From positions 1 through 34,026 of the forward strand of contig JABHAA010000058.1 in assembly GCA_018674495.1 (NCBI GenBank): a stretch of DNA of 34,026 nt, in the 5' to 3' direction. A program made the translations under genes and the position numbers. The DNA comes from Rhodospirillaceae bacterium. Its GTDB lineage: Bacteria; Pseudomonadota; Alphaproteobacteria; Rhodospirillales; UBA2165. The notes beneath the pieces were generated by a model. It saw only the letters and a program-made list of their open reading frames with translations. It was not told the DNA's origin and did no database searches. Below, piece after piece: positions 15,163 through 24,725 of this stretch. Each line of letters begins with the position of its first letter. The stretch's first letter is position 1.

Positions 15163-15882
15163 ATGAACCAGCCTGAAGATGCCGCGACCGATGCGGCCAT
15201 CCTATTGGACGACGTTCATCTTAAGCTGACAAGCGCGGCGGGCGAGGTCAACATCTTGCGCGGTATCGATCTTACCGTCGCCGCCGGTGAAGCCATCGGT
15301 GTCATCGGGCCGTCGGGCGGCGGCAAATCGACAATGATGATGGTCATCGCCGGTCTGGAGAAAATTACGTCGGGCCGGGTATGCACCGCGGGCGTTGATT
15401 TGAACGGCCTGGACGAGGACGCGCTGGCCCGTTTCCGGCGTGATCATGTGGGCGTGGTGTTTCAGGATTTCCATCTGATTCCAACCATGACGGCGCTGGA
15501 AAACGTGGCCGTGCCACTGGAATTCGGCGGCGCCGGCGATGCCTTCGAGCGCGCCCGTCGCCAATTGCAGGCGGTCGGGCTGGATCATCGGCTGGAACAT
15601 TATCCCGGCCAGCTGTCCGGCGGCGAACAGCAGCGGGTCGCCCTGGCCCGCGCCTTTGCCACCGAACCATCGATCCTATTGGCCGATGAGCCGACCGGCA
15701 ATCTGGACGGCGATACCGGCGCCGCGGTCATGGACATCCTGTTCGATCTGCATGACCGGTCCGGCACCACGCTACTTTTGATTAGCCACGATATGCGCCT
15801 CGCCCAGCGCTGCGGGCGCATTGTCCGTCTGGCCGATGGCCGCATCGACAACACTGCCGCCCAAGAAAGCGCCGAGGCATGA
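15163..15882 (+). CDS. ybbA: ABC transporter ATP-binding protein, YbbA type
   Basis: 239-residue ATPase with Walker A GPSGGGKST (49-57), signature LSGGEQQ (151-157), Walker B ILLADEP and the H-loop SHD. The LolD/MacB-like subgroup is clear from the Walker B-D-loop sequence ADEPTGNLD. It pairs with the large permease downstream, overlapping its start by four bases (ATGA). The gap to the divergent tesA start is tiny, so promoters must be internal to the neighbouring coding ends. The substrate of YbbAP is not firmly known; a link to lipid or outer-membrane thioester handling is suggested by its association with TesA. Confidence 0.9.
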   Translation: MNQPEDAATDAAILLDDVHLKLTSAAGEVNILRGIDLTVAAGEAIGVIGPSGGGKSTMMMVIAGLEKITSGRVCTAGVDLNGLDEDALARFRRDHVGVVFQDFHLIPTMTALENVAVPLEFGGAGDAFERARRQLQAVGLDHRLEHYPGQLSGGEQQRVALARAFATEPSILLADEPTGNLDGDTGAAVMDILFDLHDRSGTTLLLISHDMRLAQRCGRIVRLADGRIDNTAAQESAEA

Positions 15883-18410
15883 GCGCCAATGACGGCATCG
15901 CCGCCGCTTGGCGGCTGGCGCGCCGGGAATTGCGCGGCGGGCTTGGTGGCTTTCGCATTTTCCTTGCCTGCCTGACATTGGGCGTCGCCGCCATCGCCGG
16001 GGTCGGCAGTCTGTCAGAGGCGGTCGAGGGGGGCCTCCGCAATGACGCCCGCCGGCTGCTTGGCGGAGATGTCTCCATCCGCCTGATCCAGCGCACCGCG
16101 GAGCCGGCGCAAAAAGCCTATTTTGCCGCCGCCGGGGATGTATCGGAAACCGTTGAAATGCGCGCCATGGCCCGCGCCGAGCTGGCTCGGAAACGCACCC
16201 TGGTGGAATTGAAGGCGGTCGATAACGCCTATCCGCTGGTCGGCGAGATTGAATTGGATGGCGGCGGCGATCTTGGCGCGGCGCTGGTGCAAAAGGACGG
16301 GGTCTGGGGCGCGGTGGTGGAGCGCGGGCTGTTGACCAAATTGAAAATAAAGCCCGGCGATCGCATTCGCGTCGGCGATGCCAGCTTTGTATTGCGCGGC
16401 GTGATCGGGCGCGAGCCGGACCGGGTGGCCAGCGTATTATCGTTTGGCCCGCGCATGATGGTGGCCGCCGCCGCGCTGAAATCCACCGGGCTTATCTTGC
16501 CGGGCAGCCAGATCCGCTACCGCTACCGGGTGGGCTTAAGGCCCGAGTTGGATGCGAAAGCCTGGATCGCCGGTATAAATGAGAATTTTCCGAGCGCCGG
16601 ATGGCGGGTGCGCAGCACAGAAGAGGTGGCGCCAGGCCTTCGCCGCTTTATCGACCGCATGACTTTGTTTCTGACCTTCGTCGGGCTGACCACGCTTTTG
16701 GTCGGCGGCGTCGGTATCACCAACGCGGTAGCGTCGTACCTGGACGAGCGGGCGCGCACCATCGCCACGCTCAAATGTTTGGGCGCGCCGGCAAGTTTGA
16801 TCTTCCAGGTGTATTTTCTGCAAATAATGGCGCTCACCGGGATCGGGCTGATCCTCGGCCTTGGCATTGGCGCCGGCTTGCCGGCTTTGGCGGCCAGCCT
16901 GTTGGAGCCGTTGCTGCCGTTCCGCATCATCCCCGGCGTGCATGCGGGCCCGCTGATCATCGCCGCCGTGTTCGGCGTGCTGATCGCCATCACCTTCGCC
17001 CTTTGGCCATTGGCCCGGGCCCGCGATATCCCGGCGGCCAATCTGTTCCGTGCCAAGGTACAGCCAAATCGCGGCCGCCCACGGGGGCGCTACTTGGCGG
17101 CAACGGCGGCGCTGGTGATCGGGCTTGCCGCCCTGACCATCGCCACCGCTTCCGACCGCTGGTTTGCGGTCTGGTTCGTGGCCGGCGCCGGTCTATCCCT
17201 GGCGCTTTTAAATATCGGGGCCACCGCGATCATGGCCGCCGCCCGGCGTTTCAAAAACATCCGCCATACGGAATCCCGCCTGGCCATTGCCAATTTGCAC
17301 CGCCCCGGAGCCACCACCAGAAGCGTGGTCACATCGCTCGGCCTCGGGCTCGGCGTGCTGGTGGCCATTGCCCTTATCGAAGGCAATCTCAACAACCAGA
17401 TCCAGCAGCGCATTCCGAAGATGGCGCCAGCGTTTTTCTTCCTGGATATTCAGCCGCATCAGGTGGCCGGCTTCGATAAGACCCTCAGGGGGTTTGAAGG
17501 TACCGGCGATTACAAAAGGGTGGCGACCATACGCGGGCGCATCGTCGGCATTGCCGGCACGCCGGTTACCGAGGCGACCATCAAGCCGGGATCGGCCTGG
17601 GCGGTGCGCGGCGATCGGGTGCTGACCTATGCCGCCAAACCCCGGGACGGCGATATTTTCACCGCTGGCGAATGGTGGCCGGAAAATTATCGGGGCCCGC
17701 CGCTGATATCGCTGGACGCGCATATCGCCCACGATTTTGGCGTCAAGACCGGCGACACGCTGACCATTAATGTGCTTGGGCGCGATATCCAGGCCAAGAT
17801 CGCCAATCTGCGCGCTATCGACTGGCGCTCCATGCGTTTCAACTTCGCCATCATATTTTCGCCGGGCGCCCTCGACAACGCGCCGCAAACCCATGTGGCG
17901 GCGATCCAGGCGCCGCGCAGCCTGGAAGACAGTATCGAGCGCGCCATCGGCGACAAGTTCAACAATATCTCTATCATCCGGGTGCGCGAGGCTTTGCAAT
18001 CGGCGGCCGATTTGCTGCGCGGTATCGGCGGCGCAATCCGCGCCACGGCGGCGGTGACCATCCTCGGCGGGGCGCTGGTGCTGGCCGGGGTGGTGGCGGC
18101 CAACCGGAGGCGGCGGGTGTTCGATGCGGTGGTCTTCAAGGTGCTGGGGGCCACGAGGGGCGCCATTTTCCGCGCATTTTTGATCGAATACGGGCTACTC
18201 GGTATTGCCACCGGATTGCTGGCCGCCGCCATCGGCACGCTTACCGCCTGGGCCATCGTGGTCTTGCTGATGGACATGCAATGGCGCTTCTCGCCGGGCA
18301 TCGTAGCGCTGACCGTGGCCGCCTGCATATTGCTGACTTTGGTGGCCGGTTTCGCCGGCACCTGGTGGGCCTTGGGGCAGAAATCAGCACCGCTTTTGCG
18401 CAACGAATGA
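15879..18410 (+). CDS. ybbP: ABC transporter permease, YbbP type
   Basis: 843-residue integral membrane protein with two FtsX-type domains: one around residues 250-390 with long hydrophobic helices, and one at the C terminus (about 700-840). An extracytoplasmic region lies between, and the N-terminal part has one anchor helix (RIFLACLTLGVAAIAGVG). This matches the duplicated YbbP/MacB-like organisation rather than a single-domain LolC. It forms the channel partner of the ATPase upstream. Low-complexity alanine and glycine runs are typical of this GC-rich genome. Confidence 0.9.
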   Translation: MSANDGIAAAWRLARRELRGGLGGFRIFLACLTLGVAAIAGVGSLSEAVEGGLRNDARRLLGGDVSIRLIQRTAEPAQKAYFAAAGDVSETVEMRAMARAELARKRTLVELKAVDNAYPLVGEIELDGGGDLGAALVQKDGVWGAVVERGLLTKLKIKPGDRIRVGDASFVLRGVIGREPDRVASVLSFGPRMMVAAAALKSTGLILPGSQIRYRYRVGLRPELDAKAWIAGINENFPSAGWRVRSTEEVAPGLRRFIDRMTLFLTFVGLTTLLVGGVGITNAVASYLDERARTIATLKCLGAPASLIFQVYFLQIMALTGIGLILGLGIGAGLPALAASLLEPLLPFRIIPGVHAGPLIIAAVFGVLIAITFALWPLARARDIPAANLFRAKVQPNRGRPRGRYLAATAALVIGLAALTIATASDRWFAVWFVAGAGLSLALLNIGATAIMAAARRFKNIRHTESRLAIANLHRPGATTRSVVTSLGLGLGVLVAIALIEGNLNNQIQQRIPKMAPAFFFLDIQPHQVAGFDKTLRGFEGTGDYKRVATIRGRIVGIAGTPVTEATIKPGSAWAVRGDRVLTYAAKPRDGDIFTAGEWWPENYRGPPLISLDAHIAHDFGVKTGDTLTINVLGRDIQAKIANLRAIDWRSMRFNFAIIFSPGALDNAPQTHVAAIQAPRSLEDSIERAIGDKFNNISIIRVREALQSAADLLRGIGGAIRATAAVTILGGALVLAGVVAANRRRRVFDAVVFKVLGATRGAIFRAFLIEYGLLGIATGLLAAAIGTLTAWAIVVLLMDMQWRFSPGIVALTVAACILLTLVAGFAGTWWALGQKSAPLLRNE

Positions 18411-18416
18411 GGCAGT

Positions 18417-18443
18417 CTCACCATTAAATATCGGTAATGTGAG
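18417..18443. other. imperfect hairpin downstream of the ABC permease
   Basis: CTCACCATTA (18417-18426) pairs with TAATGTGAG (18435-18443) with one bulged C and an 8-base loop. No T tract follows, so it is not a classic terminator; it may be an attenuating or processing hairpin between ybbP and the Bax-inhibitor gene. The rest of the 134-base gap holds only a weak promoter-like pair (TTGATC at 18454, CATATT at 18476). Confidence 0.3.
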
Positions 18444-18544
18444 CCGGTTAGACTTGATCGGGCGTCTGGTTCTGCCATATTGATTCTATATGTTAACGGG
18501 CAACGTCCCTGATTTGTCCATGAAACCACTGAACGGAGATAACG

Positions 18545-19309
18545 ATGGCTTTTGGACCCAATAACGATCTTACCCGCGCTTGGCAGCGATCCCAGGCTGA
18601 GGGCCGCGCCGATGCCGGCGAGATGGATGCCGGCCTGCGCCAATATATGCTGCGCGTTTATAATTATATGGCGTCGGGCCTTTTGCTGACAGGCATCGTG
18701 GCCTATGGCGCCGTGCGTATTCCGGCGGTCTTGAACCTGTTGTACGCGCAGGGTCCGGGCGGCAGCATACAGCCGACTATGCTGGCCTATCTGGTCATGT
18801 TCGCGCCGCTGGCGTTCATTATGGTGCTGAGCTTCGGCATCAACCGCATGAAGGCGTCCACCGCGCAGACCCTGTTTTGGGTGTTTGCCGGGGTCATGGG
18901 CCTGTCGCTCACCAATATATTCCTGATCTATACGGGCGCCTCCATCGCCCGCGTGTTCTTTATCACCGCCGCCATGTTCGGCTCCATGAGCCTTTACGGC
19001 TATACCACCAAGCGCGATCTCTCCAAGCTCGGCTCCTTCCTGATGATGGGACTAATCGGCATCATCATTGCTTCGATCGTGAATATGTTTCTCCAATCGA
19101 GCGCCATGCAGTTCGTGATCTCGGTGATCGGCGTACTGGTATTCGTCGGGCTGACCGCCCACGACACGCAGAAGATCAAGCTCATGTATTCCGAGTTTGA
19201 CCATTCGGAGACAGCCTCCAAAAAGGCGGTCATGGGGGCGCTTAGCCTCTATCTCGACTTCCTCAATCTGTTTATGATGTTGCTGTATTTGTTCGGCGAC
19301 CGGCGCTAG
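18545..19309 (+). CDS. Bax inhibitor-1 / YccA family membrane protein
   Basis: 254 residues with about seven transmembrane helices. Family features are the N-terminal VYNYMASGLLLTG segment and a C-terminal AHDTQKIK followed by an ALSLYLDFLNLFMMLL helix, carrying the conserved aspartates linked to calcium/proton leak in this family. ATG at 18545 has GGAG 7 bases upstream. Bacterial members (YccA in E. coli) interact with FtsH; the role here is inferred from family. The gene stands alone and is closed by a strong terminator. Confidence 0.93.
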   Translation: MAFGPNNDLTRAWQRSQAEGRADAGEMDAGLRQYMLRVYNYMASGLLLTGIVAYGAVRIPAVLNLLYAQGPGGSIQPTMLAYLVMFAPLAFIMVLSFGINRMKASTAQTLFWVFAGVMGLSLTNIFLIYTGASIARVFFITAAMFGSMSLYGYTTKRDLSKLGSFLMMGLIGIIIASIVNMFLQSSAMQFVISVIGVLVFVGLTAHDTQKIKLMYSEFDHSETASKKAVMGALSLYLDFLNLFMMLLYLFGDRR

Positions 19310-19328
19310 GCGCTCACCTATATTTCGG

Positions 19329-19364
19329 AAAAAGCCCGGAGCAGCGTTTCCGGGCTTTTTTCTT
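19329..19364 (+). terminator. Rho-independent terminator after the Bax-inhibitor gene
   Basis: A 12-base stem built on AAAGCCCGGA and TCCGGGCTTT, extended by A-T pairs, with an 8-base loop, ends in a run of T. It lies 20 bases after the stop codon. Confidence 0.9.
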
Positions 19365-19438
19365 AGGTGGCTGCCGCCCCAGCCCATTTAGGTAATTTCA
19401 ACACTATGAGGGAATAAGTTTATCCTTTAGTAGAAGTA

Positions 19439-20845
19439 GTGATTTGCCAAAATAGGGATAGCGGCTTGAATAGCGACGTAGCGGCCGAATACAAATTACA
19501 GCTGAAGCGCGCCGCCGTTGACGTCAAGCGGCTGGATGACGGCACGCTGATCATGCGCTCGCCCTACGCCGTGCCGGCAACCGCGTCGCACCCGCTGGTC
19601 TGGCTCCGCAAATGGGCATCAGAAACCCCCGACGAGATTTTCATCGCCCAGCCTGACGCCAGCGCCGCCAATGGCTGGGGCACGCTGACCTACGAGGATG
19701 CCTTGGCGAGCGCCGAGGCGATCGCAGCCAAGTTCGCCAAATGGGGCCTTAGCGCGGAAGCCCCGGTGGCAACCCTGGCGGCCAGCGGCATCGATCATGC
19801 CCTCATCCGATTGGCGGCGATGCGCGCCGGCATTCCTGTGGTCGGTCTCGATCCGGCCATATCGGAGTTCGCCGGGCCTGAATATTTGGCCGCCGCGTGG
19901 GAGCTGACCAAACCCGGCCTCCTTTATGTGGACGATGAAAATCTGCATGGGCCCGCGCTCAAACTGGCCAAGGATGCCGGCGCCCGGATCATCACGCCAA
20001 AAGCCTTTCCAAAACTGGGCAAGCGCGGCCTATTCGGCGGCGGCTTCAAAGGGCCAGACCCGGTGGGCGCCGCCATCGCCACCATTAATCTGGCCGGCGC
20101 CGAAACCGGCGCCTTCGATGTGGCCAAAATGCACACCGTCGCCGCCAGCCATGCCCAGATCTGCTGGGAGCAGGAGGCCGTCGGCGCCATTGCGCCGCAT
20201 CTGGCCAGCGCCCGCCCGGTGATCGCCGATTTCTGTTCCTGGCATCGCTGGGACGTGGGCAATCTGTTATTCGGCGCGGCGTTGCGCTCCGGCGGCAGCA
20301 TTTGCATCGCCAACATCCTGACCTATACGGTCGACGGCACACCCCTGCCGGCCCCAACGGTGCATTTCGCCGATGCCAATACGGTCTATGCCTTGCTCGC
20401 TCGTCTGGAACTGAATACGGACATTGGCACTTTGTTTTTCGGGCGGCTGGACGGAATTTGGATTTATGGCGGCACCATGCCCGAGGTGGCCATGGACAAA
20501 CTGACCCAAATGGCGGTCACCGGTTCGGGCCACAAGATACCGATTTTCACCGGCTATCATGGTAACGCGTCGCCGGTGGCCCAAATGGCGCGCTGGTTTG
20601 AAACCGACCACAGCCGCAATTTGGGATTGCCGTTGCCCGGTACCTTCGCCCGGCTGGCGCCCGAAGGCGAGGTGCCGAGCGGCGAGGACGGCGAGGTTTA
20701 TGCGCTGCAATTGATGCCGCCGTCGCCCGGCGGCGATCCCCTCGATCTCGACGATGCCGGTAATTATGTTGATACAGGTGAGCGGGTGCGTCTGATCGAC
20801 GCCATGCGGCCCTATCTGGGTATCGAGCCGGCGACGGAGGATTAG
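19439..20845 (+). CDS. truncated, probably inactive AMP-binding (feruloyl-CoA synthetase-like) protein
   Basis: 468 residues alignable by eye to the N-terminal domain of feruloyl-CoA synthetase-type ANL enzymes: SPYAVPATASHPLVWL near residue 41, LTYEDALASAEAIA at 83, then RPVIADFCSWHRWDVGN (about 259-275), FFGRLDGIWIYGG (333-345) and a final TGERVRLID. The AMP-forming ATP loop expected at about 226-242 (TSGSTGxPK) is replaced by a segment without glycines (HTVAASHAQ), and the YGxTE-type motif is replaced by YHGNASP. The C-terminal domain with the catalytic lysine is absent, since the protein stops near the hinge. The reading frame is intact. Start GTG 19439; a TTG at 19466 with GGGA upstream is an alternative. 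Function unknown. Confidence 0.75.
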   Translation: MICQNRDSGLNSDVAAEYKLQLKRAAVDVKRLDDGTLIMRSPYAVPATASHPLVWLRKWASETPDEIFIAQPDASAANGWGTLTYEDALASAEAIAAKFAKWGLSAEAPVATLAASGIDHALIRLAAMRAGIPVVGLDPAISEFAGPEYLAAAWELTKPGLLYVDDENLHGPALKLAKDAGARIITPKAFPKLGKRGLFGGGFKGPDPVGAAIATINLAGAETGAFDVAKMHTVAASHAQICWEQEAVGAIAPHLASARPVIADFCSWHRWDVGNLLFGAALRSGGSICIANILTYTVDGTPLPAPTVHFADANTVYALLARLELNTDIGTLFFGRLDGIWIYGGTMPEVAMDKLTQMAVTGSGHKIPIFTGYHGNASPVAQMARWFETDHSRNLGLPLPGTFARLAPEGEVPSGEDGEVYALQLMPPSPGGDPLDLDDAGNYVDTGERVRLIDAMRPYLGIEPATED

Positions 20846-21096
20846 GCGCCCGTGCTCGCGTCCATCTGCTTACGCTCTTCTTTTTTGGCGAAATAAAATG
20901 CGAACAGCCCAAATATAATCATGCCGCCCAGGGCCAAAAGAAAGATCGACGCCAAGCGACCTTCATAGTCGAACCGGTGCACCCAGCTAACCTCGCCAAA
21001 AAACATGGAGATCACCACCAGCCCCCAAAATCCGAGTGTGACGTAAAAGGCGCGCACCGCGCCGGTGTAATAAGGGGAAATTTTGTTGTCCGCCAT
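20842..21096 (-). CDS. small two-helix membrane protein, unknown function
   Basis: 84 residues with two predicted membrane helices (about 18-34 and 50-69), a short charged loop between them (HRFDYEGR) and a basic C-terminal tail (KKEERKQ). I do not recognise a family. Its stop overlaps the stop of the degenerate AMP-binding gene by four bases on the opposite strand. Codon use and the fit between two genes support it as real, but no ribosome site is strong. Confidence 0.6.
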   Translation of the reverse strand: MADNKISPYYTGAVRAFYVTLGFWGLVVISMFFGEVSWVHRFDYEGRLASIFLLALGGMIIFGLFAFYFAKKEERKQMDASTGA

Positions 21097-21221
21097 GGCA
21101 AGGCGGGTTCTAGCATTCCAGAGAGTACTTGCCGAGGCCTATTTAGGTGTGCGGCGGATGGTTTAAATCGTTCGCCGTATGCTCTAGCCTTGGCGGCCCA
21201 ATCCGCCCAACCGGAAAAACC

Positions 21222-23315
21222 ATGTCCAACCATAAGCCGCCAAAAGCCCGCCGCCACCGCAAACAGCAAACCCGCCATGGGATCACGCGCGTCGATCATT
21301 ACGCCTGGCTGAAAGATGCCCACTGGCAAGCGGTGATGCAGGCGCCGGAAAAGTTGGATGGTGATATCCGTGAATATTTGGAGGCGGAGAACGCTTATAC
21401 GGAGGACTGGCTGGCCGATACCGAAACACTTCGGGGCTCGCTGTTCGCTGAAATGCGCGCCCGCATCAAGGAAGATGACGCGTCCGTTCCCGCCGCCGAC
21501 GGCGATTTCGAATATTACGTGGACTATGTCAGCGGCGGCCAGCACCCCCGCTATTGCCGGAGCGCAACCGGTGGCGGTCAGGTGGAAATCTTGCTCGACG
21601 GCGACAGCCAAGCCGAGGGCGAAGCCTATTTCAATATCTCCGGCGCCGGGCACAGTCCCGATCATCGCTTGTTCGCTTACGCCGCCGACCGGAACGGCTC
21701 CGAACGCTACGCCATAAGTGTGGACGAGATCGGTGGGCCCCAGATCGGCGCCACCATCGAAGGTGCGCGCGGCGATTTCGCCTGGGCCAATGATTCAGGC
21801 ACGTTGTTCTATACGGAGCTGGACGAAAACCATCGCCCATGGTGCGTTAAGCGCCACCGCTTGGGCGATGATCCGGCCAACGCCCAGATGGTCTATGAGG
21901 AAAAAGACGCCGGTTTCTTTGTCAGTATCGGCAAAACCCAAAGCAGCCGCTTTATCGAGATCACCGCTCACGACCACACCACCACCGAAGTGCATCTGAT
22001 CGACGCCGACGCACCGGATACGCCGCCAAGGGTGGTCGAGCCGCGCCACCGGGACCGGGAATATTCCGTCGCGCATGTGCGCTTCGGCGATGGCGAGAAG
22101 CTTTACATCCTCACCAACGCCGACGGCGCCGAGGATTTCAAGATTGTCGAGGCGCCGCTAGAGGCGCCGGGCCATGCCAATTGGTCCGATGTCATTGCCC
22201 ATCAGGCGGGCTTGTTAATCCGCTCCATGGCCGAATTTTCCGGTAACTTGGCGCGGTTGGAGCGCATCGATGGGCTGCCGCGCATTATTGTTCGCGATTT
22301 GGCCAGCGGCGCCGAACACGCCATCGAATTTGACGAAGAAGCCTACGAGCTGGGCTTGCTGCCGGGCTATGAGTTTGCCACTTCGAGCCTCCGATTTACC
22401 TATTCCTCCATGACCACGCCCCGGCGCACCTTCGATTATGACATGGCAACGCGCAGCCGGGTTTTGCGCAAAGAGCAAGAGGTGCCTAGCGGCCACGACG
22501 CCGCCGACTACATCACCAAGCGCCTGTTCGCCAAGGCCGCCGATGGCGCCATGGTGCCGATTTCGCTGCTGGCCCGCGCCGATACTCCGATGGACGGCAC
22601 GAGCCCACTGCTGCTGTACGGCTATGGCTCCTACGGCATGTCTATGCCGGCGTCCTTCTCCACCAACCGGTTGTCTCTGGTGGGCCGGGGATTCATTTAC
22701 GCTATCGCCCATATCAGGGGCGGCACCGAACGCGGCTATGGCTGGTACCTGGACGGCAAACTGGACAAAAAGCCAAATACTTTCAACGACTTCATTGCCG
22801 CTGCCGAGTATTTGATCGCGAGCGGCATGGCGTCAGCGGGACGCATCGCCATCCATGGCGGCAGCGCCGGCGGCATGCTGGTAGGCGCCGCCGCTAACAT
22901 GCAGCCCGATCTTTGGGGCGCGGCGGTCGGCGAGGTGCCGTTCGTCGATGTGCTGGGTACCATGTGCGACAAGGATTTGCCTCTGACCCCGCCGGAATGG
23001 CCGGAATGGGGCAACCCCATCGAAGACGCAGCCGCCTACGCGACCATTGCCTCCTATTCGCCCTACGACAATGTGGCCAAACAGGATTACCCGCCGATCC
23101 TGGCCACCGCAGGGCTGACCGATCCCCGCGTTACCTATTGGGAGCCAGCCAAATGGGTGGCCAAGCTGCGCCACTTGAAGACCGACGACAATCCCTTGCT
23201 GTTACGCACCAACATGGAAGCCGGCCACGGCGGCGCCTCGGGCCGTTTCGATTATTTGAAGGAAGTGGCGATTGTGTACGGGTTTTTGCTGAAAGTGTTT
23301 GGGATGACCGACTAG
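21222..23315 (+). CDS. ptrB: oligopeptidase B (prolyl oligopeptidase family S9A)
   Basis: 697 residues: an N-terminal beta-propeller (about 60-410) followed by an alpha/beta-hydrolase domain. The triad is visible: S548 in GGSAGGM, D634 in LTDPRV and H669 in EAGHGG. The hydrolase domain also shows RGGTERGYGW and the GEVPFVDV segment of oligopeptidase B. It cleaves short peptides after basic residues in the cytoplasm. ATG at 21222 is used; upstream codons in the same frame have no ribosome site and add a non-homologous stretch. No terminator was seen; the 250 bases after it hold nothing I recognise. Confidence 0.92.
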   Translation: MSNHKPPKARRHRKQQTRHGITRVDHYAWLKDAHWQAVMQAPEKLDGDIREYLEAENAYTEDWLADTETLRGSLFAEMRARIKEDDASVPAADGDFEYYVDYVSGGQHPRYCRSATGGGQVEILLDGDSQAEGEAYFNISGAGHSPDHRLFAYAADRNGSERYAISVDEIGGPQIGATIEGARGDFAWANDSGTLFYTELDENHRPWCVKRHRLGDDPANAQMVYEEKDAGFFVSIGKTQSSRFIEITAHDHTTTEVHLIDADAPDTPPRVVEPRHRDREYSVAHVRFGDGEKLYILTNADGAEDFKIVEAPLEAPGHANWSDVIAHQAGLLIRSMAEFSGNLARLERIDGLPRIIVRDLASGAEHAIEFDEEAYELGLLPGYEFATSSLRFTYSSMTTPRRTFDYDMATRSRVLRKEQEVPSGHDAADYITKRLFAKAADGAMVPISLLARADTPMDGTSPLLLYGYGSYGMSMPASFSTNRLSLVGRGFIYAIAHIRGGTERGYGWYLDGKLDKKPNTFNDFIAAAEYLIASGMASAGRIAIHGGSAGGMLVGAAANMQPDLWGAAVGEVPFVDVLGTMCDKDLPLTPPEWPEWGNPIEDAAAYATIASYSPYDNVAKQDYPPILATAGLTDPRVTYWEPAKWVAKLRHLKTDDNPLLLRTNMEAGHGGASGRFDYLKEVAIVYGFLLKVFGMTD

Positions 23316-23565
23316 TGTCTACCTCAGCCCATAATTTTGCATGGCATTAATTATAAGCGGCTGGGGTGGCCGGCGATGGTGTCGCACATGCCTGCCTCTT
23401 GAAGGCATCTTAGCACGGATACTGCCGATGACGCGCCCATGGCCAAGAGCCGAGGCGGAATCATATCTGTTCGTTCGGAAAGATTGCTTCGGTTATATGT
23501 TCCGGTAATATGAGCGCAAGCCGCCCCGCGCGTTGTCCGATTTTCGCGCCGAAGTGAGATAAAAA

Positions 23566-24687
23566 ATGCCTAAGTTTGTTGTTTCTCCGGATCTAATAAC
23601 CCGTTTTTCTGATGGGCAGGTCCACCTGCATACACTTGAAACCGCGCGATCCGTAACCTTTCCCAATCTTTGGGTGGTCAACGTATTGGACCATTTTTCC
23701 CGGCCCGCCAGTGATGATGAATTTACCGAGAAATTCGATCCGGCGGAGCGCAGCCAAGTTGGTGAAGTCCTGAACCAGCTTAAAAATATGGGCGCGTTGA
23801 AACCTGTGTCGGGCGATGGTGGGGAGCCGGTATCGTCGATCAACGATGCACCGGGTGCATTGATTGATACCTGTCTCAGACCGTTGGCCGAGAGCCTCTA
23901 CCGGCTTTCCGGCACCCTCGCGGCAATCGGCCCGGAAACGGCACGGGCGTTTGAATTAGAAACCGGCCAGCAGTTGCGCGAACATATGGAATCCCTGGTT
24001 ACCGGTGCGGCGAGTTTGGAGCGCGAGCTGGGCGGGTTCGTGGCCAGCTATATCGAAGACCAGCTGCGCGAGCTTGGTATCGACGGCAATTCTCAATATT
24101 TGAAAATTCATATCGGCGCCGGACAAAGCCCTTTGGCGGGCTGGGTCAATATCGATAGTTATCCGGCTGAGCTGGCGCTGGATGTCACCTGGGGTTTGCC
24201 GTTCGCCGATGGCGCCGCCGACTATGTCTTCATGTCGCATATTTTGGAGCACTTGTTTTACCCCGATGGTGCGCTCGCCCTATTGCAGGAGGTTCGGCGC
24301 GTGCTTAGCCCAGGCGGGCGAGTGCGCATCATCGTTCCTGATGTGGAGAAAGCCTTGCGCGCCTATGTCGACAACGATGAGACATTCTTCAAAAATCGCA
24401 TGCAAACCTGGACCTGGTGGAATGAGCCCAATACCAGGCTCGAAGATTTTCTGGAATATTCCGGCGCCGGGCCCAGACCAAGCTCACTGCTCAACAGCCA
24501 TAAATTTGGCTATGATTTCGAGACATTGTCCCACGTCTTATCCGAGGCGGGGTTCGAAACTATAGAACGCAGCGACTATATGGAATCGGAAGACCTGATT
24601 TTGCGCGTTGACGATGTCAGCCTCGTGGCGGGGGCAAAATATGGGGAAGAGACCTATTCCCTATTTGTGGAAGCGGTCAAAGTTTAA
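23566..24687 (+). CDS. SAM-dependent methyltransferase with an extra N-terminal domain
   Basis: 373 residues in three parts. Residues 1-80 form a small domain that looks like a winged-helix or PqqD-like fold (NLWVVNVLDHFSRPASDDEF, then a helix and LKNMGALKP). Residues 95-175 are helical. From about 178 is a class I methyltransferase with the SAM loop HIGAGQSP (182-189), an acidic NID strand end, and DYVFMSHILEHL (219-230) followed by VLSPGGRVRIIVPD. The start at 23566 follows a weak GTGAG site. Only 38 bases separate it from the JmjC gene, so they are probably one operon. A protein or peptide substrate held by the N-terminal domain is possible, by analogy with peptide-binding PqqD domains, but is inference. 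Confidence 0.75.
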   Translation: MPKFVVSPDLITRFSDGQVHLHTLETARSVTFPNLWVVNVLDHFSRPASDDEFTEKFDPAERSQVGEVLNQLKNMGALKPVSGDGGEPVSSINDAPGALIDTCLRPLAESLYRLSGTLAAIGPETARAFELETGQQLREHMESLVTGAASLERELGGFVASYIEDQLRELGIDGNSQYLKIHIGAGQSPLAGWVNIDSYPAELALDVTWGLPFADGAADYVFMSHILEHLFYPDGALALLQEVRRVLSPGGRVRIIVPDVEKALRAYVDNDETFFKNRMQTWTWWNEPNTRLEDFLEYSGAGPRPSSLLNSHKFGYDFETLSHVLSEAGFETIERSDYMESEDLILRVDDVSLVAGAKYGEETYSLFVEAVKV

Positions 24688-24725
24688 GCGCATATAGCGC
24701 ATAGGTATTCAAGGCGAGAAAATTT

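Noticed and set aside
17687..18643. 318-codon minus-strand open frame opposite ybbP and the Bax-inhibitor start.
   Set aside because: It spans two real plus-strand genes and their intergenic region, with no start signal; a frame kept open by GC bias.
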